NCBI GenBank assembly: GCA_030681795.1
Contig: JAUXRG010000031.1
Coordinates: forward strand, 89,547-153,546
Source: Rubrivivax sp.
GTDB taxonomy: Bacteria > Pseudomonadota > Gammaproteobacteria > Burkholderiales > Burkholderiaceae_C
Length of the DNA stretch: 64,000 nt
Direction of reading: 5' to 3'
Position numbers and translations under genes: made by a program. The notes under the pieces are model-generated. The model worked only from the letters and a program-made list of their open reading frames with translations. It did not search any database and was not told where the DNA came from. Below are positions 1 through 10,135 of this stretch, piece after piece (the stretch's first letter is position 1; each line of letters begins with the position of its first letter).

Positions 1-2
1 GC

Positions 3-566
3 GGCACCGGGCTGGGCCTGGCCGTCGTGCGCCAGCTCGCGCGGCTGATGGGCGGCGACGTCGGCGTGGTCAGCACGCCCGGTGTCGGCAGCACGTTCTG
101 GTTCACGGCGCGCCTGCGCAAGGCCGAGAAGCTGCCCGCGGGCCATCTCATGACGGTCGACTCTTCCGAATCAAGGCTGGTGCACGAACACGCGGGTGCG
201 CACATTCTTCTCGTCGACGACGAACCGATGAACCGCCAGATCACGCTCGAAATACTGCGGGCCGTGATCCCGCATGTGGATGTCGCCGAGGACGGGAACG
301 AAGCGGTGGGCCTCGCCGCGATGCATGCCTACGACCTGATCCTGATGGACGTCCAGATGCCAAGGGTGGACGGACTGGAAGCCACGCGCAGGATCCGGTT
401 GTTGCCCGCGTGCGCCAGGACGCCGATCGTCGCCCTGACGGCCAATGCCTTCGCCGAGGACAAGGCGCGCTGCCTTGCCGCGGGCATGGACGATTTCCTC
501 GCCAAGCCGTTCCATCCGAAGGCGCTGTTCGAGACCGTCGGCAAGTGGCTGTCGATGAAGCGGTGA
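3..566 (+). CDS. Hybrid sensor histidine kinase, C-terminal part (partial, runs off the left edge)
   Basis: The reading frame is already open at the first complete codon (base 3), so the N-terminus is outside the window. The first residues (GTGLGLAVV, then STFWFTARL) are the G2 box and final strand of a histidine-kinase ATPase domain. After a short linker comes a receiver domain (HILLVDDE..., phospho-acceptor Asp in LILMDVQMP, conserved Thr/Ala in VALTANA, Lys in LAKPF), and the protein ends about 12 residues beyond it. This is the usual ATPase-REC architecture of hybrid kinases that pass phosphate to an Hpt protein. Sensor domain, H-box and signal are not visible. Confidence 0.93.
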   Translation, partial: GTGLGLAVVRQLARLMGGDVGVVSTPGVGSTFWFTARLRKAEKLPAGHLMTVDSSESRLVHEHAGAHILLVDDEPMNRQITLEILRAVIPHVDVAEDGNEAVGLAAMHAYDLILMDVQMPRVDGLEATRRIRLLPACARTPIVALTANAFAEDKARCLAAGMDDFLAKPFHPKALFETVGKWLSMKR

Positions 567-724
567 GTTTCGTCGGCGTGGCCGCAGCGCCGCATCGACC
601 CCTTGTGGCCCTGCGGGCGCACCCCGCGGCACGCCTGTCGCACGCGGTGCTGCGTCAAACCGGCCTGCGGCCGACCGGCAGGTCTACGCCGAAAAAGGTC
701 GGTTGGCCCGCCCCTGTGGCACCC

Positions 725-1009
725 TCAACGTGAGGCCGGCTGGCCTGGTGCTCGGGCCGTGTAGGCATCACGCGAGGGGTGGTCGAGCACTTGGCGGGGA
801 AAATAGCCCATCACCAGCGCACGATCGGCCGGGCCGGGCCGAGGGCGGCGGAGCAGGCCTTCCCATCCACACACCAGGGAAGCGCAGCGGTAACGCCGCA
901 TCGGAACGAAGAGGCCGATCAGGCGGTCGGCGAAACACCGACGCACGCGCACCACGACGACCTGGCATTGCGGGCAGACCAGGGAAGGAGTGTGGTGCGG
1001 CTTCGTCAT
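725..1009 (-). CDS. Small zinc-ribbon-like hypothetical protein
   Basis: A 94-residue reading frame starting at the ATG at 1009, preceded by a purine-rich stretch (GAAGAA). It has a CPQC pair near residue 12 and a second pair (RCASLVCGWEG) near residue 45, spaced like a one-zinc ribbon. Between them lies an Arg-rich segment with LIGLFVPMRRYRC. The C-terminal third is Pro/Arg-rich and disordered-looking. I know of small proteins of this type in Burkholderiales but no function. A longer in-frame version could begin near 1171, but that extension is low-complexity and looks like non-coding translation. The gene is isolated, convergent with the sensor kinase. Confidence 0.55.
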   Translation of the reverse strand: MTKPHHTPSLVCPQCQVVVVRVRRCFADRLIGLFVPMRRYRCASLVCGWEGLLRRPRPGPADRALVMGYFPRQVLDHPSRDAYTARAPGQPASR

Positions 1010-1211
1010 TTCTTCAGGATGCCCTGACGAGGGGGCCCCGTCCGTACGGTGCCGTACGCAGCTTCGCGCCACTTTTGGACTCGTCGACAGCGACCGTGCA
1101 GGTGACGCACTCGCGTGGGGCCAAGAAGGGCGAAGCGATCGTCGGCGCGCGTGGTCGCGGTGGCAGGCCACGACGAGGGCAGCCTGCCCGGTGCCTCCCC
1201 GCGCGCGGGAA

Positions 1212-1757
1212 TCAGTCGTCGAGGTCGCGGATCCCCGCCGCGAACCAGCCGCCGGGCAGCCCGGTGGCCGGACTGAACCCGCGGATCAGCAGCTGCGGGT
1301 TCTCGCAAGTCGCCGGCAGCACCGCGGTGTTGACGCCGTCCAGCAATGGCCCGCGGATCGTGAAGTGGCCCGCCGCGCCGAGCTCGACAGGACCGGTGGT
1401 GAACTTGGTCGCCGTCGCGTCGGCGGCCCCGCAGGCGAGCGTGGCCGCCACATGGGTGACCGGGCCGCGCGTCGCGATGGCCTCGCCGCTGGAGAACAGA
1501 AGACCCTTGCCGCGGATCACGACGCTGGCGTCGGAGTACACGGTGGCGTCGAGCTTGCGGATCACCCAGGCGCGGCCGCCCGGACCGATGCCGCGCACGA
1601 CGTTGGACACGTCCACCCCGCCGGCTGCGGTGAGGGGGTCGACGCCGATGCCGCCGTCGAACTTCAGCACCGCGGCGGGGTTCGGGGCCGCGGCCGCAGC
1701 CGCAGCCGCCAGTGCGAGGGCGAAGGGAACCAGGAAACGCAGATTGATCGAGCGCAT
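1212..1757 (-). CDS. Exported hypothetical protein
   Basis: 181 residues from the ATG at 1757, with GAGGA a few bases upstream. Residues 1-23 form a clear signal peptide (MRSINLRF, then an Ala-rich core ending in AAAAAAP), so the product should be periplasmic or secreted. The mature part is Gly/Ala/Val/Thr-rich with two cysteines (TLACGAA and ATCENP), which could form a disulfide, and short beta-strand-like segments. It ends in RDLDD. I recognise no family. A start upstream of 1757 would place charged residues before the signal peptide and is unlikely. Confidence 0.7.
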   Translation of the reverse strand: MRSINLRFLVPFALALAAAAAAAAPNPAAVLKFDGGIGVDPLTAAGGVDVSNVVRGIGPGGRAWVIRKLDATVYSDASVVIRGKGLLFSSGEAIATRGPVTHVAATLACGAADATATKFTTGPVELGAAGHFTIRGPLLDGVNTAVLPATCENPQLLIRGFSPATGLPGGWFAAGIRDLDD

Positions 1758-1974
1758 GAGCGGAGTCCTCGGGTGGGAATGGATGTTTCCCCACGGCATG
1801 GCCCGCCGCGGGGGCGGATGGGCCTGGCACCTTGCGTTCGACCCATCCCCCGTATACATGGCAGCACCGTGCTTTATTCCCTTTCGGCCCGAAGCCAGTC
1901 GCCCGCCAAGGGTTCAGCGCAAGAGCTGCGCATAGCCCACAAGCGCCAGCGCTTGCGTGTCGGGCGCCCCTGTT

Positions 1975-4731
1975 TCAATCGAGCACGTAGACCAGGGCCG
2001 TGCGTGCCGGCACGTGGAGCGTGCCGCTGGCGGCATCCCAACGCGCGAGCGCGGCCGGACGCGCGTCCGCCGCGTCACGGGCCAGGTGCACCGGATGCAA
2101 GCTGAAGGCCCGGCCTTTCAGTTCGGGCAGCGCCAACTTCACCTCGGTCTTGTCGACATTGATGGTGTAGAGCAATTCGGCAAAGCGCGCGCCTGGCAGG
2201 CCGCGGCCGTCGAGATGCCCGACGATCGCGGTGGGCACCTGCGCCGGCCCGGTATTGAGGAACCTCAATCGTGCCGAGACGTCTGCGGCGCTGCGCAAGC
2301 GCAGCAGCGTGGTGCTGGTGCGGATCTTCAGCAGGTCCAGGAAAGCGTCACGCGTGAAGCGGATCTCGGCCGGCGTGGGTTTGATCGCCGGGTCGGCCAG
2401 CAGCGGCTTCATCGCGGGCCACAGCGTGCCGTTGTCACCCCGCGGCGGCAGGCCGGTGCCGAAGTGGTTGTCGCTGAAGGTCCAGTCCAGGCGGTTGAAC
2501 CAGTCGCCGCTGTCGAAGCTGTTGCGGTCGCCGCTCTTGCTGCGCAGTGCTTCGACGCCGGCGTGGAAATAGGCGATGCCCTGGCTGAAGGCCGTGGTGG
2601 CCAGGCCCAGCACCTGCACGCGGGCACGGTCTTCGCGGCTCGTGACGGGCGGCAGCTTGAGCACGTTGATGTCGAACAGCGTGGGGTTGTCGTGGTTCTC
2701 GACGTAGTTCACCACCTCGTCGGGCTGGCTGGCGAAGCCCGCGCCCTGGCCGGCGTAATCGATCGCCGAGAGCGGCTTGACGCTGCCGTCGTGGGTGAGC
2801 AGGCGGTAGTCGCGCAGCGTGCCCGCCAGGCCCACGCGCACCAGGTCGGCGGCGCGCAGCAGTTCCTCCCGCGTGCCCACGCCGGCCTGGCGCGCATGCG
2901 GGTTGGCGTCGTAGTGCAGGCCGTTGATCCAGCCCTGGCGCTGCACCGTGGTGGCGGCGTCGCCGCAACAACCGCCGCCGCGCACGGCGTCGCGGCCGCG
3001 GTCGCTGAAGGACGCGATGCCGCTGCCCGCCAGGCGGCCCTGCGCGGCCTGCACGAAGCGCGCGCCGTCCTTGACCTCGCCGAAATTCCAGCCTTCGCCG
3101 ATGAGGTGGATGCGGCGGCCCGCGGCCTGGTCCACGGCGCGTTGCAGCAGCCGCATCGCCGCGCGGGGCTGGTGGCCCATGAGGTCGAAGCGCAAGCTGT
3201 CGATCCGGTAGTCGCGCGCCCAGACCACGGCCGAGTCGATCATCAGCTTGGCCATCATGCGGTTCTCGGTGGCGGTGTTGTCGCAGCAGGTGGAAGTCTC
3301 CACCGCGCCGGCCGCGTTCAGCCGCTGGTAGTAGCCCGGCACGATGCGGTCGAGCACCGAGCGCTCCTTCTGGCCCGATGCGGTGGTGTGGTTGTAGACC
3401 ACGTCCATGCCCACGCGCAGCCCGGCGCGGTGCAGCGCCTGGACCATGCGGCGGAACTCCAGGATGCGCACGGCACCGTCGGACGCGTCGCTGGCGTAGC
3501 TGCCTTCGGGAGCGGTGTAGTGCCAGGGGTCGTAGCCCCAGTTGAAGCAGTCGGTCGCGGCGGTGGCAGCGACGGCGGCCTGTTGCGTGTCGCCGTCGGG
3601 TGCGCCGGCGGCCAGCGCGGCGGGGTCGGGGCGGGTGCACCCCTGCTCGGGGACCGAAGCCAGGTCGAAAACCGGCAACAGGTGCACATCGGTGAGCCCG
3701 GCCGCGGCCATCGCCCGCAGGTGCTTCATGCCGTTCGACTGCGCCTCGGTGAAGGCCAGGTATTTGCCGCGGTGCGCCGGATCGACCGTGGTGTCTCCCA
3801 CCGAGAAGTCGCGCACATGCAGCTCGTAGACCACGAGATCGGTGGCCGCCTTCACCGTGTCCGGCCGCGGCGTGGCGGCCCAGCCTGCGGGCTGCAGCGC
3901 GGGGGCGGCCAGGCGGCCGATCCAGCTGCGCTGCGAGTCGGTGGTCAGGCTCAGCGAATAGGGGTCGGTGACGCGGTTGCGCACCCTGCCCGTTCCGCGC
4001 ACGAACACGTCGACGAGGTAGGTGTAGTACTGCCCACTCAGGTCGCCTGGTAGCCGGGCCGACCAGTGGCCGGTCGCCGCGTCGCGCTGCAGCGGCAGCC
4101 GTTGCCGTGCGGGGGACTGGCCCGTGGCGTGCAGGCACAGCCAGACGCCTTGCGCCGTGGGCGACCAGAGCTTGAAGGCCGTGCCCCCGCGCGTCGGTGT
4201 GGCGCCTTGGTCGGTGGTGCGCTGGGCGGCGGCGTAGAGGTCGTCCAGCGCCCCGGCCACTTGCGTGGCGGTGGCCTGCCGCACGCGGCCTTGTTCGTCC
4301 TCCTGCACCAGCACGAGCTGGCCGCGCAGCAGCCTGCCCAGGCGGGCGGCGGCGCCGGGCGGCACGCTCAACGTGACGCCGGCGGCGACCCACTTGAAGC
4401 GCTGCGCGGCGGGCTCGGGCAAGAGGCCGCCGAAGGCGGCCAGGGCGATGGCGCCGTCGGCCCCGGAGACCCGTTCGCCGGCCACTGCGGCGATCTGCCC
4501 GCGGGCCGAGTGGTACAGGCGAAAGCGCCCCGTCGAATCGGCCTGCGGCCAGCGCAGCAGGCGGCGGCTGAGCCACACGGCGCGGGCGTCGGCGGGTTCG
4601 GCCGCGGTGGCCTGGAGCACCTGCTGGAAGCCGGCATCGCAGTCAGCCAGCGACGGTGCCGCCGCGGCAGCGGCGGTCGTGTGCCAGGCCAGCAACACAA
4701 GGGCCAGGACGGGAAGCAGTCGCGAGGGCAT
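1975..4731 (-). CDS. pulA: Pullulanase-type alpha-1,6-glucosidase (GH13), exported
   Basis: 918 residues; the start at 4731 is chosen because it opens a signal peptide (MPSRLLPVLALVLLAWHTTAAAAA). It should hydrolyse alpha-1,6 branch points of pullulan, amylopectin or glycogen in the periplasm. After a roughly 200-residue N-terminal beta domain comes a CBM48-like segment (FKLWSPTAQGVWLCL ... YYTYLVD), then the GH13 barrel. Region I is DVVYNHT, region II DSLRFDLMGH (nucleophile Asp516), region III LIGEGWNFGE (acid/base Glu546) and region IV NYVENHDNPT. The C-terminus is the long all-beta domain of type I pullulanases. It diverges from the GH13 gene at 4807 with only 75 bp between them, so the two probably share a promoter region. 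Exact specificity is not decidable from sequence alone. Confidence 0.92.
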   Translation of the reverse strand: MPSRLLPVLALVLLAWHTTAAAAAAPSLADCDAGFQQVLQATAAEPADARAVWLSRRLLRWPQADSTGRFRLYHSARGQIAAVAGERVSGADGAIALAAFGGLLPEPAAQRFKWVAAGVTLSVPPGAAARLGRLLRGQLVLVQEDEQGRVRQATATQVAGALDDLYAAAQRTTDQGATPTRGGTAFKLWSPTAQGVWLCLHATGQSPARQRLPLQRDAATGHWSARLPGDLSGQYYTYLVDVFVRGTGRVRNRVTDPYSLSLTTDSQRSWIGRLAAPALQPAGWAATPRPDTVKAATDLVVYELHVRDFSVGDTTVDPAHRGKYLAFTEAQSNGMKHLRAMAAAGLTDVHLLPVFDLASVPEQGCTRPDPAALAAGAPDGDTQQAAVAATAATDCFNWGYDPWHYTAPEGSYASDASDGAVRILEFRRMVQALHRAGLRVGMDVVYNHTTASGQKERSVLDRIVPGYYQRLNAAGAVETSTCCDNTATENRMMAKLMIDSAVVWARDYRIDSLRFDLMGHQPRAAMRLLQRAVDQAAGRRIHLIGEGWNFGEVKDGARFVQAAQGRLAGSGIASFSDRGRDAVRGGGCCGDAATTVQRQGWINGLHYDANPHARQAGVGTREELLRAADLVRVGLAGTLRDYRLLTHDGSVKPLSAIDYAGQGAGFASQPDEVVNYVENHDNPTLFDINVLKLPPVTSREDRARVQVLGLATTAFSQGIAYFHAGVEALRSKSGDRNSFDSGDWFNRLDWTFSDNHFGTGLPPRGDNGTLWPAMKPLLADPAIKPTPAEIRFTRDAFLDLLKIRTSTTLLRLRSAADVSARLRFLNTGPAQVPTAIVGHLDGRGLPGARFAELLYTINVDKTEVKLALPELKGRAFSLHPVHLARDAADARPAALARWDAASGTLHVPARTALVYVLD

Positions 4732-4806
4732 GGGCGGCGTTCGTGGCGTGGTCGATCGGCCGATGCTATCCAAGGGCCGCCACGGGCTTGGCCTACATTC
4801 GCGCGC

Positions 4807-6549
4807 ATGAAGATGCGATTCATCAGCGCCGGTGCCCTCATTCGCCACGGGATGGCCGCGCTGGCCTTGTGCGCCACGCTCGGCATTGCCGCAGCCCCGC
4901 CGGCCGTCGATGCGCGGCCGGTGGCGGCGGTCCCGCGCGCCAGCCGGCTGGCCGAGGGCTGGGAGCATGGCGCCTTCATGGAGATCTTCGTGCGCGCCTG
5001 GCGCGACAGCAACGGCGACGGCATCGGCGACCTGCGCGGCCTGACGCAAAGCCTGGACCACCTGCAGGCGCTGGGGGTGCGCGGCCTGTGGTTGATGCCG
5101 ATCACGAAGAACGCCGACGGCGACCATGGCTACGCCACGACCGACTTCCGCGCCGTCGCGCCCGAGTACGGCACGCTGGCCGATTTCGACGAGCTGATCC
5201 GCCAGGCGCACCAGCGCGGCATCGGCGTGATCATGGATTACGTCATCAACCACGCCAGCGCGCAGCACCCGATGTTCCAGCGGGCGCTGCAGGGGCCGGG
5301 CGACCGCTTCCACTCGTGGTTCGTGTGGGCCGACGCGGCGCCGCAGGGCTGGGACATCTGGGGCAAGAACCCCTGGTACCACACGGCCTCCAAGCCCTGG
5401 CTTTTCAAGGGTGACTTGAAGGACCTGCCCAGGCCAGCGCCCGAGGCGCGGGGCTTCTATTTCGGCACCTTCGGGCCGCACATGCCGGACTTCGACTTCC
5501 GCAACCCCGAGGTGCTGGAGTACCACCTGGCGAGCCTGCGCTTCTGGCTGAATCGCGGCCTGGACGGTTTTCGGCTCGATGCCGTGCCGCACCTCATCGA
5601 GAACAACGCCCGCGACTGGAACGACCAGCCCGAGAGCCGCGCGCTGACCAAGCGCCTGCAGGACCTCGTCAAGAGCTACCCGCGCCGCATGGTGGTGTGC
5701 GAAGCCACGGCCGAGCCGCAAGCCTACGGCGACCCGGCCGTATGCGGCGGCGCTTTCGCCTTCGGTTATGTGCACCACTTCATCGAGGCCGCGCGCGGCA
5801 AGGCCGAATCGGTGCGCCAGGTGGCCGAGTTCTACCGCCGGGCCTCGCCGACGATGGCCACTTTCCTGTCCAGCCACGACAGCTTCGCGGGCCGGCGCCC
5901 CTGGGACCAGCTCGAAGGCCACGCGGCCCGGCTCAAGCTGGCCGCGGCGTCGTACCTGCTGCAGCCCGGCACGCCCTTCATCTACTACGGCGAAGAGATC
6001 GGCCAGGCCGGCGTGCCCGGTCTGGCGGGCGATTTGCCGATCCGCAGCCCGATGAGCTGGACCACCGACCCCGCCACCGCGGGCTTCACCACCGGCAAGC
6101 CGTTCCGCCCGTTGGCGCCGAACCGGGCCACGCACAACGTGCAGGTGCAGCGCGCCGACCCGGATTCGATCTTCAACTTCTACAAGGCGATGCTGGGGCT
6201 GCGCAACACCTTGCCGTCGATCGCGCGCGGCAGCTTCGAGGCCAGCTTCGCCCAAGGCCGGGTTGCCGGCTGGCAGCGCCGCTGGGGCGACGAGACCGCC
6301 GTGGTGGTGATCAACTATGGCGAGACCGAGGCCGAGGCCACGCTGGATGCGCTGCCTTCGTATGCGCAAGGTTGGTCGGCCTACCCGGCCGAGGGCGCCC
6401 CGCTGCGCGCCCAAGGCAACGGCCAGGCCCGGGTGGCCGTGCCGGCGCAGTCGCTGCGGGTGTGGGTGTTGCAGCCTTCGCGCCCGGCTCAGGGCGGGCC
6501 GAAGCCCAGGCGTTCGAATGCGCCGCGCGCCGCGGCGCTGGCCAGGTAA
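4807..6549 (+). CDS. Exported GH13 alpha-amylase/alpha-glucosidase family protein
   Basis: 580 residues from the ATG at 4807 (a second ATG two codons on is possible). The N-terminus carries a signal peptide with an uncleaved-looking Arg/Ala region, so it should act in the periplasm. GH13 landmarks are complete: FMEIFVRAWRDSNGDGIGD (barrel strand 1), DYVINH (region I), GFRLDAVPH (region II, nucleophile Asp258), VCEATAEP (region III, Glu299) and LSSHDSF (region IV, Asp358). The overall layout fits the alpha-amylase/alpha-glucosidase/trehalose-synthase-like group, which converts maltodextrins to short sugars. It is divergent from pulA, and its 3' end overlaps the convergent modA-like gene by 61 bp. 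Confidence 0.88.
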   Translation: MKMRFISAGALIRHGMAALALCATLGIAAAPPAVDARPVAAVPRASRLAEGWEHGAFMEIFVRAWRDSNGDGIGDLRGLTQSLDHLQALGVRGLWLMPITKNADGDHGYATTDFRAVAPEYGTLADFDELIRQAHQRGIGVIMDYVINHASAQHPMFQRALQGPGDRFHSWFVWADAAPQGWDIWGKNPWYHTASKPWLFKGDLKDLPRPAPEARGFYFGTFGPHMPDFDFRNPEVLEYHLASLRFWLNRGLDGFRLDAVPHLIENNARDWNDQPESRALTKRLQDLVKSYPRRMVVCEATAEPQAYGDPAVCGGAFAFGYVHHFIEAARGKAESVRQVAEFYRRASPTMATFLSSHDSFAGRRPWDQLEGHAARLKLAAASYLLQPGTPFIYYGEEIGQAGVPGLAGDLPIRSPMSWTTDPATAGFTTGKPFRPLAPNRATHNVQVQRADPDSIFNFYKAMLGLRNTLPSIARGSFEASFAQGRVAGWQRRWGDETAVVVINYGETEAEATLDALPSYAQGWSAYPAEGAPLRAQGNGQARVAVPAQSLRVWVLQPSRPAQGGPKPRRSNAPRAAALAR

Positions 6550-7232
6550 GCCACGAACGCGCGCGCCAGTGCGTCGTGCTTGCTGCCGGCCACCACGGCG
6601 GCGGCGTGGCGCACCGGCGTGCGCGTGACCAGGGTCTGCACCACGCGCACCCGATCGGTGGCCGTGGCCGCATCGGTCTGGTAGACAAAGCCGGCCTGGA
6701 CCTCGCCCCGCGCCACTTCGGCAAGCACCTGGCGCGCGTCTTCGGCGGGCACGATCTTGTGCTGCACGGCGGGCCACAGCCGCGCGGCGTCGATCGCTTC
6801 GCGCGCATAGCGGCCGGCCGGCGAGCTGGCGGTGCGTGCCATGCCGATGCGGGCAATCTCCGGCCGCGCCAGATCGGCCAGGCGCTGCACCGGTGAGTGG
6901 GTGGCCGCCGGCACCACCAGCACCAACGCATTGGTGGCGAACTCGCGCGGCAGGGCATCCACCAGCAAGCGCCGCGCCATGCCGTGCTGCAGCGTCTGCA
7001 CATCGGTGCAGGCCAGCACATCGGCCGGCGTGCCTTGCGCGATCTGCTCGAGCAGGGCGCCCGAAGCCGCCACGGTCAGCCGCACCGAGGCCCCGGCGTG
7101 CTCGGCCTCGAAGGCCCGCGCCACCTCGCGCAGGGCTTCTTGCAGGCTGGTGGCGGCCAGGACATGCAGCGTCTGCCCGAACGCGGGCAGGACCAGGCAC
7201 AGGCAGAAGACGAAGGCGAACAGGCGTGGCAT
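6489..7232 (-). CDS. modA: ModA-like molybdate/tungstate (or similar anion) periplasmic binding protein
   Basis: 247 residues from the ATG at 7232, beginning with a signal peptide (MPRLFAFVFCLCLVLPAFGQ). The family pattern is clear: LHVLAATSLQEALREVARAFE, then VRLTVAASGALLEQIAQGTPADVLACTD, the usual ModA ligand-loop segments with Ser/Ala residues that cradle a tetrahedral oxyanion. GEVQAGFVYQTDA matches the second-lobe motif. No modB or modC permease genes are nearby; the neighbours are glycosidases and malQ. Either it works with a permease encoded elsewhere or it binds a different ligand. The 3' end overlaps the convergent GH13 gene by 61 bp. Confidence 0.85.
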   Translation of the reverse strand: MPRLFAFVFCLCLVLPAFGQTLHVLAATSLQEALREVARAFEAEHAGASVRLTVAASGALLEQIAQGTPADVLACTDVQTLQHGMARRLLVDALPREFATNALVLVVPAATHSPVQRLADLARPEIARIGMARTASSPAGRYAREAIDAARLWPAVQHKIVPAEDARQVLAEVARGEVQAGFVYQTDAATATDRVRVVQTLVTRTPVRHAAAVVAGSKHDALARAFVAYLASAAARGAFERLGFGPP

Positions 7233-7278
7233 GCGCAGAGTATCCGGCCAGCGCGCTGCGCTGCGGCAAGGCCGGGGC

Positions 7279-8820
7279 TCAGGCCGCCGCACCGGTCGCC
7301 AGCGGGGCGGGCCCGCGCCCGCTGGCGGCCGTGATCCGGCGCAGCGCGGCGGCCGTGCCGGCGTCGATATCGCCCCACGCGAAGCGCCAGCCCCAGTTGC
7401 CGCCGCCCGAGGTGCCGGGCCGGTTCATGCGGTGTGCGCTGCCCAGGCCCAGCAGGTCCTGCATGGGCGCCAGGGCCAGCCGCGCCACCGAGTTGAAGGT
7501 GGCACGCACCACGGCGCGCGCGAAGTCGGCGCCTTCGACCGCTGCCGCCACGCCCAGGTAGGTGGCCGCGAAGGCGCGCTGATCGGGCGTGGCGCTGTCC
7601 CACCAGCCGCACGCCGTGTCGCTGTCGTGGGTGCTGGTGCAGGCCAGGCAGTGGCTCACATGGTGGTGCGGCAGGAAGGGGTGCTGCGCGCCGTAGATGA
7701 AGCCCTCGTAGACGATGCGCATGCCGGGCCAGCCGAAGCGTTCGCGCAGCGCCACCACGTCGGGGGTGATGTGGCCCAGGTCTTCGGCGACCACGGGCAG
7801 CGGGCCGAGCTCGGCCTGGAGGGCCTCGAACAGCGCGGCGCCGGGGCCGGCCACCCAGCGGCCTTCGCGCGCGGTGGGGCAGCCGGCCGGGATCTCCCAG
7901 TAGCCGGCGAAACCGCGGAAGTGGTCGATGCGAAAGAGGTCGGCCTGCGCCAGCAGGCGCCGCAGGCGCGCCGCCCACCAGGCATAGCCCTCGGCGGCCA
8001 TGCGCTCCCAGCGGTACAGCGGGTTGCCCCAGCGCTGGCCATCGGGCGTGTAGTCGTCCGGCGGCACGCCGGCCACCACCGTGGGCCGGCCTGCGGCGTC
8101 GAGCTCGAAGAGGTCGGGCCGGGACCAGCAATCGGCGCTGTGGTGGGCCACGAAGATCGGCAGGTCGCCCACCAGCGCCACGCCACGCCCGTGGGCGTGG
8201 GCCTTGAGCGCCGCGAGCTGGGTGTCGAAGCACCATTGCACGAATTGCCAGAAGGCGATCTCGCCGGCGTGCTCGCGGCGCGCGGCCTGCAAGGCCGCGC
8301 TCTGGCGATCGCGCAGCGGCGCCGGCCAGGTCCACCAGGGCTGGCCGGCATGCGCCGTCTCCAGCGCCATGAAGAGCGCGTAGTCGGCCAGCCACCCGGC
8401 CTGCGCCTGCGCCTGGCACCAGGCGGTGTAGGTCTTGTGATCGGCCTCGCCCGCCTGGGCAAAAAAGCCGGCGGCCGCCTCGCGCAGCCGGGCCATGCGC
8501 CAGGGCACGACGCGCTCGAAATCCACGCGGTGGGTGGCCAGGCCGCCCGCGGGCAAGGGCGGTGGCGCGAGCCAGCCGCTTGCGACGAGCGGCTCCAGCG
8601 CCACCATCAACGGGTTGCCGGCGAAGGCCGACGGGCTTTGGTACGGCGAGTCGCCCGGGCCGATGGGGTTGAGGGGCAACACCTGCCACAGCGTCTGCCC
8701 GGCAGCGGCCAGCCAGTCGACAAAACGATAGGCCTCGGGCCCGAAATCGCCGCTGCCGTGCGGGCCCGGCAGCGAGGTCACGTGCAGCAGCACGCCAGAG
8801 CTTCGGGCGGGCAGGTTCAT
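7279..8820 (-). CDS. malQ: 4-alpha-glucanotransferase (amylomaltase)
   Basis: 513 residues. Cytoplasmic GH77 enzyme that transfers maltodextrin chains and releases glucose. Signs of the family: the N-terminal SSGVLLHVTSLPGPHGSGD, QVLPLNPIGPGDSPYQSPSAFAGNP, the nucleophile segment LFRIDHFRGFAGYWEIP, the acid segment VVAEDLGHI, and STHDSDTACGWW. Length is normal for bacterial MalQ. I chose the ATG at 8820; an in-frame TTG at 8838 with AAAAGG just before it is an alternative that adds six residues. It is divergent from malK, and the shared 200-bp region holds two HexR-like palindromes. Confidence 0.95.
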   Translation of the reverse strand: MNLPARSSGVLLHVTSLPGPHGSGDFGPEAYRFVDWLAAAGQTLWQVLPLNPIGPGDSPYQSPSAFAGNPLMVALEPLVASGWLAPPPLPAGGLATHRVDFERVVPWRMARLREAAAGFFAQAGEADHKTYTAWCQAQAQAGWLADYALFMALETAHAGQPWWTWPAPLRDRQSAALQAARREHAGEIAFWQFVQWCFDTQLAALKAHAHGRGVALVGDLPIFVAHHSADCWSRPDLFELDAAGRPTVVAGVPPDDYTPDGQRWGNPLYRWERMAAEGYAWWAARLRRLLAQADLFRIDHFRGFAGYWEIPAGCPTAREGRWVAGPGAALFEALQAELGPLPVVAEDLGHITPDVVALRERFGWPGMRIVYEGFIYGAQHPFLPHHHVSHCLACTSTHDSDTACGWWDSATPDQRAFAATYLGVAAAVEGADFARAVVRATFNSVARLALAPMQDLLGLGSAHRMNRPGTSGGGNWGWRFAWGDIDAGTAAALRRITAASGRGPAPLATGAAA

Positions 8821-8852
8821 TGTCTGGCCGGCGGGCAAGGCCTTTTGGTCGA

Positions 8853-8867
8853 TGTAGTCATGCTACA
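8853..8867. promoter_or_regulatory. HexR-like operator palindrome, malQ side of the malQ/malK divergent promoter
   Basis: TGTAGTCATGCTACA; the symmetry extends to 19 bp (8851-8869: seven-base arms GATGTAG/CTACATC around a five-base centre). It lies 33 bp upstream of the malQ ATG. The 15-bp TGTAG-N5-CTACA form is like the published HexR consensus (TGTARTNNNATTACA type), and a HexR-like regulator is encoded at 24852. Assignment to that regulator is inference. Confidence 0.6.
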
Positions 8868-8964
8868 TCGCCGGGTCCCGCAGGCCCGACGCCGGGGGCC
8901 GATTCGCAAGGGTCGAGGTCGGTTCCCTGAGGGCCTGCGCGGATTGTCCTCGCCGTGATTGGTT

Positions 8965-8979
8965 TGTATATTGACTACA
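8965..8979. promoter_or_regulatory. Second HexR-like operator, malK side
   Basis: TGTATATTGACTACA, a slightly imperfect copy of the same 15-bp palindrome, 40 bp upstream of the malK GTG start. Its centre is 112 bp from that of the site at 8853-8867. Two sites flanking a divergent promoter region would allow each direction to be controlled, or DNA looping. Confidence 0.5.
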
Positions 8980-9019
8980 GGAACACCGGCCGGGCCGGCG
9001 AAGAAGACGGAGACAACAC

Positions 9020-10124
<1,105 letters not shown>

Positions 10125-10135
<11 letters not shown>

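Noticed and set aside
1957..4053. A 698-codon plus-strand frame antisense to pulA
   Set aside because: The composition (His/Arg/Gly/Val/Ala) is that of an antisense shadow in high-GC DNA; no start signal, and pulA on the other strand is certain.
1975..7269. A single 1,764-codon open frame on the minus strand spanning pulA and the modA region
   Set aside because: Only the part downstream of 4731 encodes a protein (pullulanase, with its own signal peptide). The rest is high-GC frame opposite to the GH13 gene and to modA in another frame.
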